Shown here piece after piece: positions 1 through 4,647 of a DNA stretch of 6,821 bases. A program made the translations under genes and the position numbers. How positions within the stretch are numbered: position 1 is the first letter of the stretch; the number at the start of each line of letters is the position of its first letter. Source of the stretch: Methanocorpusculum sp. (GTDB taxonomy: Archaea; Halobacteriota; Methanomicrobia; Methanomicrobiales; Methanocorpusculaceae); the NCBI GenBank assembly GCA_029987315.1, contig DALTVZ010000135.1:1-6821 (forward strand), read 5' to 3'. Below the pieces are notes generated by a model. It did no database searches. It was not told the origin of the DNA and was given only the letters and a program-made list of their open reading frames with translations.

Positions 1-2
1 AA

Positions 3-77
3 GTGGATATCGGTATCGTGAAATGTCATTTTGAGATCGGAGCAGGTAAAGATAATTTCGATTGGAAAGAAGTATAG
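3..77 (+). CDS. Possible 3' end of a protein gene cut by the left edge
   Basis: Frame 3 is open from the left edge to a TAG stop at 75-77 and gives 24 residues beginning VDIGIVKCHFEIGAG. The other two plus frames stop earlier, at 19-21 and 32-34. The fragment reads like real protein, and its DIGxxxCHFE pattern recalls the C-terminal helix of some nitroreductase-family flavoproteins. That family guess rests on memory of a short motif and is weak. A T7 tract 48 nt after the stop would suit transcription termination. A 24-codon open stretch can also arise by chance, so both the gene and the family stay tentative. Confidence 0.4.
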   Translation: MDIGIVKCHFEIGAGKDNFDWKEV

Positions 78-91
78 AGAAAATTATAGTT

Positions 92-99
92 AAAAAAAA
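92..99 (-). terminator. T-tract terminator of the aMBF1-tpiA unit
   Basis: Eight A residues on the plus strand read as T8 on the minus strand, about 38 nt after the tpiA stop. More A/T-rich sequence follows. Archaeal RNA polymerase terminates at T-runs without needing a hairpin, so this is a reasonable end for the minus-strand transcript. Confidence 0.45.
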
Positions 100-124
100 T
101 AAATGGTCAAGATATTCTAAATTA

Positions 125-131
125 TTTTTTT
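125..131 (+). terminator. T-tract terminator for the left-edge plus-strand gene
   Basis: A T7 run lies between the left-edge reading frame and the convergent tpiA gene. It faces the minus-strand T8 tract at 92-99, so each strand has its own stop signal in this short convergent junction. Confidence 0.35.
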
Positions 132-136
132 GTGTA

Positions 137-802
137 TTACAACAGAGATATCAGATCACGGAGCACGGCCTCAGGATCCTTTGCCTTCACTACGCTCGAT
201 GCAAGCAAAACACCATCCGCTCCAAGATCCACTGCCGTCTTCACGCACTGACCCGACTGGATCCCTGCTCCGCAGAGGACCTTCACATCCGGGTTGATCC
301 GCTTCACCGCTGCAACGGTATTTTTGATGATATCTGGATCCGCCGTCGTGACTGAGATCCCTGAACCGATAAGCTCGGGAGGTTCCACAGCCACATAGGT
401 CGGAGCAAATGTGGCGGCGGCCGCGGAAACTCCAACATTGTTCGTACAGACGACCGATTCCAGATGATTGAACTTCGCCGCCTCCACGCATGCCTCGATT
501 TCTGCAATAGTAAGTCTCCGTTCCGAGTGATTGATCAGCGACCCGACACAGCCTGCTGCCCGCACGGTAAAGGCGGGGATACGCCCGGTGAACGCCCCTT
601 CAACTGCATCGATATGCTGAGCATACACCGGGATCTCATAGTGATTGCAAAACGGGCGAAGCTCCAGAAATTGCGGAGCAACACCGATCGTTATCCCCGA
701 CTCCTGCATAACAAGTTCTGCTGCCGATCCTATCTGACCTGCCGAATTGCCTGCTCCTTCGCGATATGATTTAAAGTTCACAAGAATGAGCGGGGACGAC
801 AT
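137..802 (-). CDS. tpiA: Triosephosphate isomerase, archaeal type
   Basis: This cytosolic enzyme interconverts dihydroxyacetone phosphate and glyceraldehyde 3-phosphate; in a methanogen it serves mainly gluconeogenesis and sugar storage. At 221 residues it has the compact archaeal length (bacterial and eukaryotic forms are about 250). Visible landmarks are substrate-binding N9 and K11 (VNFKSY), the catalytic histidine H92 in NHSERR, the catalytic base E140 in AVEPPELIG, and phosphate-binding segments GAG (178-180) and GVLLASS (197-203). The start ATG at 800-802 overlaps the TAA of aMBF1 by one base (TAATG). A good ribosome site lies inside the aMBF1 end, so translation is probably coupled. 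It ends before a convergent plus-strand fragment. The call is secure. Confidence 0.97.
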   Translation of the reverse strand: MSSPLILVNFKSYREGAGNSAGQIGSAAELVMQESGITIGVAPQFLELRPFCNHYEIPVYAQHIDAVEGAFTGRIPAFTVRAAGCVGSLINHSERRLTIAEIEACVEAAKFNHLESVVCTNNVGVSAAAATFAPTYVAVEPPELIGSGISVTTADPDIIKNTVAAVKRINPDVKVLCGAGIQSGQCVKTAVDLGADGVLLASSVVKAKDPEAVLRDLISLL

Positions 803-1329
803 TATTTCCTCTTCACCTGAAGAACATCGCCGAGTGTAGTGGATGCAATGCCGCCTTTCTGGAGCTTGTCATCATCATCCGACACATCCAGAAGATCGAT
901 CTCAAGCTCCTTCTCAAGTTTCTTGCGTTCGGCCTCTGTTGGAGCACGGTCGCCGCGTTCGAACTTTTTGATATCTCCTTCCTGCATCTTCAAAATGAAT
1001 GCAAGATCCTTCTGGGTAAAGCCCTTGGCCAACCTTGCTATAGAGATCTTCTGGGGATAATCCTCAACGATATCACCCTCGATATAATCGAACATATCCC
1101 GCTTACGGTTAGGCTGCTGACCTCCGTGAGCCGGGGTTTTTGCCACGATCGTTGGGTGGCCAAATGACTGGGTAGGACCTCTTGGTGCCTGGACCTCGGT
1201 ACCAAGTTTGGCACACTTATCACAAACCCTCATTGGTTTTGCTCCCTCGATCTGAACCAATCTGCCTTTCTTTGTCAGTGGCACCCCGCATAACTCACAA
1301 TATTCTGTCTGCATGATATACTCGCTCAT
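802..1329 (-). CDS. mbf1: Archaeal multiprotein-bridging factor aMBF1 (Zn ribbon plus HTH)
   Basis: This is the archaeal homologue of eukaryotic transcription coactivator MBF1. Archaeal members have also been reported to associate with ribosomes, so the precise role is unsettled. The 175-residue protein has an N-terminal zinc ribbon with C11, C14, C36 and C39 (two CxxC pairs), a linker of low complexity (about 45-80), a Cro/C1-type helix-turn-helix at about 94-146 ([16 protein letters not shown] then FERGDRAPT), an acidic DDDD stretch at 151-154, and a basic C-terminus ([10 protein letters not shown]). The Zn ribbon before the HTH separates the archaeal form from eukaryotic MBF1. The first ATG is preferred over M6 because GAGGA sits 7 nt upstream. 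It is the first gene of a two-gene unit with tpiA and diverges from PAN. Confidence 0.93.
   Translation of the reverse strand: MSEYIMQTEYCELCGVPLTKKGRLVQIEGAKPMRVCDKCAKLGTEVQAPRGPTQSFGHPTIVAKTPAHGGQQPNRKRDMFDYIEGDIVEDYPQKISIARLAKGFTQKDLAFILKMQEGDIKKFERGDRAPTEAERKKLEKELEIDLLDVSDDDDKLQKGGIASTTLGDVLQVKRK
807..818 (-). promoter_or_regulatory. Ribosome binding site of tpiA inside the aMBF1 3' end
   Basis: On the minus strand AGGTGA (813-818) ends 10 nt before the tpiA ATG and GAGGA (807-811) ends 4 nt before it. Both match the archaeal 16S 3' end. They lie in the last codons of aMBF1, which supports the ATG at 802 and translation coupled to aMBF1. Confidence 0.7.
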
Positions 1330-1336
1330 CTATATT

Positions 1337-1341
1337 TCCTC
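1337..1341 (-). promoter_or_regulatory. Ribosome binding site of aMBF1
   Basis: GAGGA on the minus strand lies 7 nt before the ATG at 1327-1329. It decides between this start and the internal ATG five codons later, which has no comparable site. Confidence 0.65.
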
Positions 1342-1353
1342 TTACATACATTA

Positions 1354-1379
1354 ACCCTTTTCCTATCCGGCAAAAGGGT
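1354..1379. promoter_or_regulatory. Inverted repeat upstream of aMBF1
   Basis: ACCCTTTT (1354-1361) and AAAAGGGT (1372-1379) form a perfect 8-bp inverted repeat around a 10-nt spacer. It lies 25-50 nt before the aMBF1 start in the divergent aMBF1/PAN region. It could be a two-half-site operator or, as RNA, a hairpin in the aMBF1-tpiA leader. The sequence does not decide which. Confidence 0.45.
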
Positions 1380-1399
1380 AGCTCACTGAAGGATCCAAC

Positions 1400-1419
1400 A
1401 TCAAAAATCGCTTTTCGAT
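1400..1419 (-). promoter_or_regulatory. Possible promoter or imperfect dyad for aMBF1-tpiA
   Basis: The minus strand reads ATCGAAAAGCGATTTTTGAT. CGAAAA resembles an archaeal BRE and ATTTTTGA is a weak TATA-like stretch. Initiation about 25 nt downstream would fall near 1380, making a leader of about 50 nt that opens with the 1354-1379 repeat and contains the ribosome site. The 20 bp are also an imperfect palindrome (8 of 10 pairs match), so a protein-binding site is an alternative. Confidence 0.3.
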
Positions 1420-1449
1420 CATACCTGTCAAATCCAAAGACAACCTATT

Positions 1450-1464
1450 CCGAAAGATACTTTA
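1450..1464 (+). promoter_or_regulatory. Probable promoter of PAN (BRE plus weak TATA)
   Basis: CCGAAAG (1450-1456) fits an archaeal BRE and is followed by ATACTTTA, a weak TATA box. Spacing predicts initiation near 1485 and a leader of about 15 nt. Only a poor GGG lies before the ATG, so PAN appears to have a short leader without a strong Shine-Dalgarno site. Confidence 0.4.
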
Positions 1465-1500
1465 CTGAATTCATCAGATATACAATCAAAGGGCATACTA

Positions 1501-2769
1501 ATGACAAAATTAGGGCAGGATGAAAACCAGGACGTGGTGAGGCCGATCATCTCTGTAGAACCGGTTATTTCGTCAGACGAGCTCGCACAACTCAGAAAAG
1601 CCAATAATGACCTAGAAGGCCGAAACTATGAACTGCGGGAATCAGTCAGGCAACTTAGACTGCAATCTGCGGCAAGCGAATCAGAACGGGACCAGTATAA
1701 ACGCGAGGCAAAAAAACTCAAAGGCGAGCTTGAACAATACAGAACCCCGCCGCTCGTAATAGGAACGATCGAATCTCTCGCATCCGATGAGCGGGTCATC
1801 GTCAGGAGCACGACCGGCCCACAGTTCCTCTCTAAAGTGGGAGAGAACGTTAAACCAGCCGATCTCATACCTGGAAGACAGTGTGCACTCCATCCTCAGT
1901 CATTTGTCGTCGTCGAGGTCCTCCCTAACAAATATGACTCATTCATCTCCGGTATGGAGGTCGAGATCGCTCCAAACGTAAGGTATTCAGATGTCGGCGG
2001 ACTGGACAAGCAAAAGGTGTTGTTACGCGAAGCGATCGAACTCCCACTCCTGAAACCTCAGTTGTTCGAGAAGGTAGGGATCGAACCGCCAAAAGGTGTA
2101 CTTCTCGTTGGGCCGCCCGGAACAGGAAAAACCCTTTTGGCAAAAGCGGTTTCCCGGGAAACGAATGCCGCATTTATTCAGGTGGTCGGATCCGAACTCG
2201 TCCAGAAGTACATCGGTGAGGGAGCCCGTCTTGTCAGAGAACTCTTTGCTCTTGCACGAGAGAAGGCACCGGCGATCATCTTCATCGACGAGATCGATGC
2301 TATCGGATCCTCCCGAAGTAATGATGCCTACTCAGCCGGCGATCATGAGGTGAACCGGACCCTGATGCAGCTTTTGTCAGAGCTGGACGGCTTCAATACT
2401 CAGGGCAATGTTAAGATCATCGCGGCAACGAACAGAATGGATATCCTGGATCAGGCATTGCTTCGACCGGGACGTTTTGACAGGATCATCGAGTTCCCGC
2501 TCCCGGACGAAGAAGGAAGAAGAATGATCCTTTCCATCCATACACGGAAGATGCATTTGGATAAGACCGTCTCGCTTGAGAAAATCGCAAAGGAGACGCC
2601 GGACATGAACGGATCAGAGCTTATGGCGATCTGTGTGGAAGCCGGCATGAATGCCGTTCGGGGAGAAAGAACGAAGGTCCGTGATGAGGACTTCACATTG
2701 GCGATCGAGGCTGTGAAACAGGGGAGAAAGCCGAAAAATATGCCACTCACTGACGGAATGTATTCATAA
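1501..2769 (+). CDS. pan: Proteasome-activating nucleotidase PAN (AAA ATPase)
   Basis: PAN is the hexameric ATPase ring that unfolds substrates and feeds them into the archaeal 20S proteasome. The 422-residue length is typical. In order it shows an N-terminal coiled coil (about 26-81) ending at P83-P84, an OB-fold domain (about 84-145), and an AAA+ module. The module has Walker A GPPGTGKT (204-211), pore loop KYIGEG (236-241), Walker B FIDEID with D263 and E264, sensor-1 N311, and arginine fingers R325 and R328 in PGRFDR. The last three residues, Met-Tyr-Ser, fit the HbYX motif that docks into the 20S alpha ring and opens its gate, so the gene is intact to its end. It stands alone, divergent from aMBF1, with a T8 tract right after the stop. 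Confidence 0.98.
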   Translation: MTKLGQDENQDVVRPIISVEPVISSDELAQLRKANNDLEGRNYELRESVRQLRLQSAASESERDQYKREAKKLKGELEQYRTPPLVIGTIESLASDERVIVRSTTGPQFLSKVGENVKPADLIPGRQCALHPQSFVVVEVLPNKYDSFISGMEVEIAPNVRYSDVGGLDKQKVLLREAIELPLLKPQLFEKVGIEPPKGVLLVGPPGTGKTLLAKAVSRETNAAFIQVVGSELVQKYIGEGARLVRELFALAREKAPAIIFIDEIDAIGSSRSNDAYSAGDHEVNRTLMQLLSELDGFNTQGNVKIIAATNRMDILDQALLRPGRFDRIIEFPLPDEEGRRMILSIHTRKMHLDKTVSLEKIAKETPDMNGSELMAICVEAGMNAVRGERTKVRDEDFTLAIEAVKQGRKPKNMPLTDGMYS

Positions 2770-2777
2770 TTTTTTTT
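2770..2777 (+). terminator. T8 terminator directly after PAN
   Basis: Eight T residues begin immediately after the PAN TAA stop with no hairpin before them, the normal archaeal terminator form. Confidence 0.6.
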
Positions 2778-2779
2778 GC

Positions 2780-2822
2780 TTCGTGTAAGGGGTCCTTTGG
2801 GAAGTATTTACCATCACACGAA
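2780..2822. repeat. Inverted repeat downstream of PAN
   Basis: TTCGTGT (2780-2786) and ACACGAA (2816-2822) are a perfect 7-bp inverted repeat enclosing 29 nt, and AAGG/CCTT (2787-2790 and 2794-2797) can pair inside it. It may be the end structure of the PAN mRNA or the left boundary of the structured region that follows. A 7-bp repeat at this spacing could be chance. Confidence 0.3.
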
Positions 2823-2853
2823 ATAAAACACAAAAACACAAAACTACCGAAGA

Positions 2854-2937
2854 GGCTAGCCCGCAAGGCAAATGCCTTGCTCGCAAGTTTTCTCCGAAAA
2901 CTTGCTCAGCTGAGGCCACCCCTATGGGGTAGCCCGC
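2854..2937. repeat. Cluster of tandem hairpins, candidate intergenic repeat or structured RNA
   Basis: In 84 bases there are, in order: palindrome GGCTAGCC (2854-2861); a perfect stem GCAAGGC/GCCTTGC (2863-2869 with 2874-2880, 4-nt loop); a perfect 10-bp stem GCAAGTTTTC/GAAAACTTGC (2883-2892 with 2896-2905, 3-nt loop); palindrome CTCAGCTGAG (2905-2914); and stem ACCCC/GGGGT (2918-2922 with 2926-2930). GGCTA at 2854-2858 can pair with TAGCC at 2930-2934 to close the group into a multibranched fold. TAGCCCGC occurs at both ends (2857-2864 and 2930-2937) as a direct repeat. The block is G+C-rich between A/T-rich flanks and has no credible protein frame. Known classes that look like this are dispersed palindromic repeats and small structured RNAs; I cannot tell which from one copy. 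Confidence 0.7.
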
Positions 2938-2953
2938 CCGCCAATCAGGCAGA

Positions 2954-2960
2954 CTTATTA
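2954..2960 (+). promoter_or_regulatory. Weak TATA-like element before the ATP-grasp gene
   Basis: CTTATTA ends 23 nt before the ATG at 2984, and the intervening sequence has no Shine-Dalgarno site. This spacing would give a leaderless or nearly leaderless mRNA. The match to a TATA box is modest. Confidence 0.3.
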
Positions 2961-2983
2961 CTTCACCAAAACAACACAAATTA

Positions 2984-3787
2984 ATGATCCATATAATTCC
3001 AAAACCCACCGATACCCCAGCCGATAACTCCACCGGTATGGTCCAGGCCGAGCTCAAAAAAAGAGGCGTGCCGTTTGTCATCATTGATCTTCCATCCGTC
3101 GATCCATTCGATCTCCCTGTTTGTGGAGAGACCATCTGGGCCTGCGGTATCAAACAGGACGGCGTGCAGTTTGAACTTCTCAAAGCACTTGAACTGGAAA
3201 ATCATGTGATCAATTCCCCTGAAGCCATCGCCACCTGTGCAAGCAAAGTCACCACCACCGCAAAAATAATTAGAGCAGGAGCACCAAGTCCGGATACCTG
3301 TTTTACGAATAGCAAAAATGTAGTCCAAAAATTCATTGATGCCCATGACGGAAAAGCGGTCTACAAACCGGTCTACGGATTTGACGGGAACGGGATTTAT
3401 CTGTTCCATTCGGTCGACGAGATCAAAGAAGAGCCGCCGTATTACGTGCAGGAGTATGTGAAAAACGATCGTGACTACCGAATATTCGTCATCGATAATC
3501 AGGCAGTGGGCGCAATAAAACGCGAATCAGCACATCTGACCCACAACATCCATCAGGGAGGATGTGGAATGGCCGTCGAGATCCCAAAAGATATGGCGGA
3601 GGCAGCAGAGGGAGCAGCACGTGCGGTGGGAATAGATTACTGCGGGGTCGACCTTCTCCCGCTCGAAGGCGGTGGATATACGGTCCTTGAAGTGAACGGC
3701 ACACCCAATTGGCATTGTATGACCGCCCCTATCCCAAAACTTCTCGCAGATTATCTGATACGGCAGGACAGAGAAGGTAGGAAATAA
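2984..3787 (+). CDS. RimK-type ATP-grasp ligase, substrate unknown
   Basis: The 267-residue protein belongs to the RimK branch of ATP-grasp enzymes, which use ATP to join an amino acid (often glutamate) to a carboxylate through an acyl-phosphate. Visible landmarks are the S87-K88 region that opens the ATP-grasp fold, the lysine and glycine-rich stretch KPVYGFDGNGI (128-138), QEYV (156-159), the D164-Y-R strand, NIHQGG (188-193), and the metal-binding D223 and E236-x-N238 in VLEVNGTPN. All expected catalytic residues are present. In methanogens relatives include MptN, which glutamylates tetrahydromethanopterin, and CofF, which caps coenzyme F420. Either role is possible, but I cannot assign one, and the protein seems somewhat short for those. 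No neighbour points to a pathway. The ATG has no Shine-Dalgarno site. Confidence 0.85.
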   Translation: MIHIIPKPTDTPADNSTGMVQAELKKRGVPFVIIDLPSVDPFDLPVCGETIWACGIKQDGVQFELLKALELENHVINSPEAIATCASKVTTTAKIIRAGAPSPDTCFTNSKNVVQKFIDAHDGKAVYKPVYGFDGNGIYLFHSVDEIKEEPPYYVQEYVKNDRDYRIFVIDNQAVGAIKRESAHLTHNIHQGGCGMAVEIPKDMAEAAEGAARAVGIDYCGVDLLPLEGGGYTVLEVNGTPNWHCMTAPIPKLLADYLIRQDREGRK

Positions 3788-3797
3788 ATATATAATA
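3786..3797 (+). promoter_or_regulatory. Strong TATA box of the small lipoprotein gene
   Basis: AAATATATAATA overlaps the stop codon of the ATP-grasp gene and is centred about 25 nt before the ATG at 3816. There is no Shine-Dalgarno site, so the transcript is probably leaderless and separate from the upstream gene. The 11-mer ATAAATATATA (3784-3794) recurs exactly at 6282-6292 before the other lipoprotein gene. Confidence 0.65.
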
Positions 3798-3815
3798 CCC
3801 GACTCTATTTCTGGT

Positions 3816-4208
3816 ATGAATAAAAATATTTTTGTATTCCTGATTGCGGGAATCATATTCCTGTGCCTCATTACTGCTGGCTGTATCACCACGCCAGACA
3901 TTGTAGAAATCGTGGCTCCTGAAGAACTGGATCCAATCATCGGGACCTGGACTGGAGAAAATAACAACCCAAACGGATATTTTGAGAAACACACCCTGGT
4001 CTTCAACAAGGACGGTACTGGGAAAATTTCCACTGCAGGTATGGGAATGACACTCCCATCGAATTTCACTTGGACCAAAACAAGTGATCTGAATTATCAG
4101 CTGAATTTCGCTATCGCCGGATCGGGATTTTCGCAAAAGAATGCCCTTGTTATGGATAGCGACGAGAAAACCTGTTCCGTGATCGCGATCGAATTTACAA
4201 AAAAATAA
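3816..4208 (+). CDS. Small predicted lipoprotein with a lipocalin-like beta domain
   Basis: A hydrophobic signal peptide (about residues 5-22) ends in a lipobox, TAGC, with C23 as the likely lipidated residue, so the protein is predicted to be anchored to the outer face of the membrane. The remaining roughly 107 residues look beta-rich. GTWTGE (43-48) and the FNKDGTGKIS stretch (63-72) resemble the first strands of lipocalin-like or META-type small barrel domains, a pattern-level guess rather than an assignment. No enzyme motif is visible and the function is unknown. The gene has its own TATA box, appears leaderless, and converges on the UPF0058 gene with 28 nt between the two stop codons. 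Confidence 0.85.
   Translation: MNKNIFVFLIAGIIFLCLITAGCITTPDIVEIVAPEELDPIIGTWTGENNNPNGYFEKHTLVFNKDGTGKISTAGMGMTLPSNFTWTKTSDLNYQLNFAIAGSGFSQKNALVMDSDEKTCSVIAIEFTKK
4199..4205 (-). terminator. T-tract terminator for the UPF0058 gene
   Basis: Seven A residues on the plus strand read as T7 on the minus strand about 31 nt past the UPF0058 stop. The tract lies within the last codons of the convergent lipoprotein gene. Confidence 0.4.
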
Positions 4209-4231
4209 AATAGATCGAGGGTGACCCCCAC

Positions 4232-4238
4232 TTTTTTT
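4232..4238 (+). terminator. T7 terminator for the small lipoprotein gene
   Basis: A T7 run begins 23 nt after the lipoprotein stop and overlaps the UPF0058 stop codon. A short GGGT/ACCC stem (4219-4222 with 4224-4227) precedes it, but its one-base loop makes a real hairpin unlikely. The T-run is the signal. Confidence 0.5.
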
Positions 4239-4527
4239 ACTGTCCTTTTTCAGATTCCATTTCTTTGAGCGTGCGGTCGGCGAGCTCTTTCATGCGGGTG
4301 GGGATGCCGCGTGATGAGATGGTCTCGATCTCTTTCATAGCAGAAGCGATCTCGGAGCCAAGAATGAATATTGCATATTTGTGTTCAAGTTTACTCCGGT
4401 TGACCATATCCGGAGTGATTTTCAGCGCATTGTATTGGGTAAACTTCAGATCAGGATTAAGTGACTCATAATATACCTTGATGTCAAAAAATATCTGATG
4501 AAGCTCAAGTAATTCTTCCTTGTGCAT
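4237..4527 (-). CDS. UPF0058 family protein
   Basis: The 96-residue protein carries the family's signature start, MHKEELLELHQIFFDIK, and the central SKLEHKYAIFILGSEIA segment (45-61). UPF0058 is a small, widespread archaeal family without an established function that I know of. The sequence looks soluble and largely helical, with no signal peptide, membrane segment or cysteine pair. The conserved histidines H2, H10 and H49 could bind a metal, but this is conjecture. The ATG has no Shine-Dalgarno site and a TATA-like element lies about 33 nt upstream, so the mRNA probably has a leader of only a few bases. It diverges from the pyrophosphatase gene and converges on the lipoprotein gene. Confidence 0.9.
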   Translation of the reverse strand: MHKEELLELHQIFFDIKVYYESLNPDLKFTQYNALKITPDMVNRSKLEHKYAIFILGSEIASAMKEIETISSRGIPTRMKELADRTLKEMESEKGQ

Positions 4528-4554
4528 GATGCCACATAGGTAAGGGGTGAAATG

Positions 4555-4566
4555 TCTTAATAATTT
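4555..4566. promoter_or_regulatory. Shared A/T-rich promoter element between UPF0058 and pyrophosphatase genes
   Basis: CTTAATAATTT is TATA-like on both strands. On the minus strand it is about 33 nt before the UPF0058 ATG. On the plus strand it would start transcription near 4585, giving the pyrophosphatase a leader of about 60 nt that contains its ribosome site. A second plus-strand candidate, CTATACGTATATC at 4617-4629, would place initiation at about the TTG start and leave the ribosome site untranscribed. Confidence 0.35.
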
Positions 4567-4570
4567 GTGT

Positions 4571-4587
4571 GGCAGAAAAATTCTGCC
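4571..4587. promoter_or_regulatory. Perfect inverted repeat in the pyrophosphatase upstream region
   Basis: GGCAGAA (4571-4577) and TTCTGCC (4581-4587) are a perfect 7-bp inverted repeat around AAA. It sits just downstream of the shared TATA-like element, where it could act as an operator blocking initiation or as a leader hairpin. It lies outside any coding region if the TTG start at 4648 is right. Confidence 0.45.
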
Positions 4588-4634
4588 GGAAAAACTCTAT
4601 CTAATAAACCGCCAAACTATACGTATATCTCGCC

Positions 4635-4639
4635 AGGAG
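4635..4639 (+). promoter_or_regulatory. Ribosome binding site that sets the pyrophosphatase start at TTG
   Basis: AGGAG lies 8 nt before the TTG at 4648-4650, ideal spacing. The earlier in-frame GTG at 4567 has no such site. Confidence 0.65.
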
Positions 4640-4647
4640 CTTCTGAG

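Noticed and set aside
62..355. 97-codon plus-strand open frame over the end of tpiA
   Set aside because: It lies antisense to tpiA, whose catalytic motifs are intact, and its translation has no recognisable pattern.
1327..1500. Small gene hidden in the aMBF1/PAN divergent region
   Set aside because: No frame of useful length with a start and ribosome site is visible; the region is explained by promoters and inverted repeats.
2854..2937. CRISPR array or tRNA gene in the hairpin region
   Set aside because: There are no regularly spaced direct repeats with unique spacers, and the stems do not fit tRNA arm lengths, a T-loop or an anticodon loop.
2764..3183. 139-codon minus-strand open frame crossing the hairpin cluster and the start of the ATP-grasp gene
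   Set aside because: Half is antisense to a secure gene and the rest translates palindromic repeat sequence; composition is odd and there is no ribosome site.
3527..4078. 183-codon minus-strand open frame spanning the ATP-grasp end and the lipoprotein
   Set aside because: It is antisense to two supported genes and to a strong TATA box; no domain pattern is visible.
4219..4238. Bacterial-style hairpin terminator after the small lipoprotein
   Set aside because: GGGT/ACCC would leave a one-base loop, so only the T-tract is credible.
4567..4647. GTG start adding 27 residues to the pyrophosphatase
   Set aside because: No ribosome site, no match to the family N-terminus, and it covers promoter-like sequence; the TTG at 4648 is better supported.
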